Below are positions 21,282 through 21,773 of a stretch of 21,773 bases of DNA, in pieces. Source of the DNA: a virus; IMG/VR virus record IMGVR_UViG_3300008266_001107, positions 1 to 21,773 of that record. One strand, given 5' to 3'. The position numbers were made by a program, and so were the translations under genes. Each line of letters starts with the position of its first letter. Within the stretch, counting starts at the first letter, position 1. The notes under the pieces were generated by a model. It worked only from the letters and a program-made list of their open reading frames with translations. It did not search any database and was not told the DNA's origin.

Positions 21282-21375
21282 TGTACGGGTTGTAGCATCC
21301 CACCAACTTTTGCTCCCCGTGCTTACGCTTCGGCGTAGCAAGACCCAATCGGATCCGCCTCTGATTGGGTTTTGT
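21282..21375 (+). ncRNA. Predicted small structured RNA (about 95 nt) with its own promoter and terminator
   Basis: There is no convincing reading frame on this strand here. The predicted transcript contains three elements in order. ACGGG (21285-21289) can pair with CCCGT (21316-21320); TTG/CAA extends the helix. A second hairpin (21321-21339) has TACGC and GCGTA closed by a TTCG tetraloop, one of the most stable RNA loops. The third is an 8-bp intrinsic terminator. Promoter, compact folding and terminator together fit an independent small RNA rather than a leader, because the terminator precedes the next gene's own promoter. The family is not recognised: it is not a tRNA (no T-loop consensus) and has no known riboswitch core that I can see. 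Confidence 0.55.
21343..21375 (+). terminator. Intrinsic terminator of the small RNA
   Basis: ACCCAATC (21343-21350) pairs perfectly with GATTGGGT (21363-21370) around a 12-nt loop, followed by TTTGTCCTTT. It ends the predicted small RNA and separates the lysis operon from the structural gene at 21401. The opposite strand lacks a U-run at the right place, so it acts rightward. Confidence 0.65.
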
Positions 21376-21388
21376 CCTTTATAGGCGG

Positions 21389-21394
21389 TATAAT
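21389..21394 (+). promoter_or_regulatory. -10 element for a probably leaderless transcript
   Basis: TATAAT at 21389-21394 ends 6 nt before the ATG at 21401. The usual distance from -10 to start places the first transcribed base on or next to the A of that ATG. The -35 (TTGGGT, 18-nt spacer, inside the terminator stem) is weak. The context GGCGGTATAATAAGA resembles the holin-operon promoter. Confidence 0.55.
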
Positions 21395-21400
21395 AAGAGG

Positions 21401-21682
21401 ATGCAGACAAGACATAAGATAGTAACTCTATCAACATCAGCACCTACGGCTTTAACATACGAGGATAATGTTCAATCTAGCTATACGTTAGTAATTCAAA
21501 ACAATAATGATTCTGGATATGTTTATATAGGGTCTTCAAGTGTTTCAACATCATCCTACGGATATAAACTATTTCCTGGGCAAGGGCTGACGGTAGAGCT
21601 TTCTGCTTTTAATAGACTGTATGCAGTCTGTTCAACAAATACTATGACTGTATCTCTATTGGTGATAGAACGTGCCATTTAA
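21401..21682 (+). CDS. Small beta-rich structural protein (93 aa)
   Basis: The chosen ATG at 21401 lies directly after TATAATAAGAGG; an upstream in-frame ATG at 21365 would start inside the terminator stem and precede the promoter. The protein reads as alternating beta strands: HKIVTLSTSAPTALTYED, SSYTLVIQNNNDSGYVYIG, SSYGYKLFPGQGLTVELS and LYAVCSTNTMTVSLLVIERA. This is a common pattern in small phage virion proteins such as decoration, stopper-associated or fibre-associated beta-sandwich proteins. I cannot assign the exact role. It shares the 'valued strand, VYIG/VYVRA, SVSL' style with the small proteins of the leftward block but without clear alignment. The next gene overlaps its last codons. 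Confidence 0.7.
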   Translation: MQTRHKIVTLSTSAPTALTYEDNVQSSYTLVIQNNNDSGYVYIGSSSVSTSSYGYKLFPGQGLTVELSAFNRLYAVCSTNTMTVSLLVIERAI

Positions 21683-21773
21683 TACAGTTGGCATAGGACC
21701 AATTCCTGCCCACCCTCCAGTTCATTGGAGCCCTGTATTTTCAGCTACTGGATTAACATTTACTGGAAGCGGA
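21672..21773 (+). CDS. N-terminal part of a phage protein, GTG start, runs off the right edge
   Basis: A GTG at 21672, eight bases before the stop of the preceding gene, opens a frame of 34 codons to the edge. It encodes PFNTVGIGPIPAHPPVHW and then SPVFSATGLTFTGSG. The proline-rich opening followed by a beta strand suggests a virion protein, perhaps the first of a rightward structural operon. GGTGAT about 6 nt upstream is a modest ribosome site, so coupling to the upstream gene is likely. Too little is visible to name a family. Confidence 0.55.
   Translation, partial: MPFNTVGIGPIPAHPPVHWSPVFSATGLTFTGSG

Noticed and set aside
21282-21375. tRNA or tmRNA in the structured region
   Set aside because: No GGTTCRANYC T-loop, no acceptor stem with CCA and no anticodon arm of correct size can be drawn.
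21252-21443. 63-codon frame on the minus strand across the small RNA
   Set aside because: It spans a promoter, terminator and the start of the 93 aa gene on the other strand and has no ribosome site; it reads as a shadow frame.

Overview
The window looks like part of an AT-rich genome of a tailed double-stranded DNA phage. It combines a large set of tail-fibre and adhesin genes, a candidate holin, a lytic transglycosylase, a class II ribonucleotide reductase and a glycosyltransferase. Overlapping starts (TAATG) and tight spacing are typical of phage operons. The host cannot be read from the sequence. The extended -10 promoters, one probable leaderless transcript and the protein families are compatible with an aquatic (possibly freshwater actinobacterial) phage, but this is inference.

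The leftward block (minus strand, about 17080 down to 1) is a virion-adhesin operon. It starts with a sigma70-type promoter at the end of the reductase gene. It then encodes a small membrane protein with an EF-hand-like loop (candidate holin), followed by a weak terminator hairpin. Next come a BppU-like baseplate protein, a collagen-like fibre protein, a 404-residue fibre and a small fibre gene interrupted by an in-frame TAA. After these the DNA is organised as three successive cassettes. Each begins with its own TATAAT promoter and AGGAG ribosome site, only about 10 nt ahead of a paralogous fibre gene (636, 683 and 414 aa). Each fibre is followed by large LamG-type or poly-glycine adhesins and by a small beta-rich or coiled-coil protein. 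The last gene runs off the left edge.

The centre (17064-20077, minus strand) holds an adenosylcobalamin-type ribonucleotide reductase and a family-4-like glycosyltransferase.

The rightward block (plus strand, from about 20099) begins with a consensus TTGACA promoter whose spacer contains a perfect palindrome (candidate operator). It drives a membrane-anchored lytic transglycosylase and three small overlapping genes, one of them (42 aa) nested between its neighbours. A strong promoter and an intrinsic terminator then bracket a roughly 95-nt structured RNA. Immediately after it, a TATAAT box 6 nt before an ATG predicts a leaderless mRNA for a small beta-rich structural protein, followed by a gene that runs off the right edge.

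The least ordinary items are the promoter-fibre-adhesin cassette array, the predicted small RNA, the stop-interrupted fibre gene and the palindromic operator in the lysis promoter.
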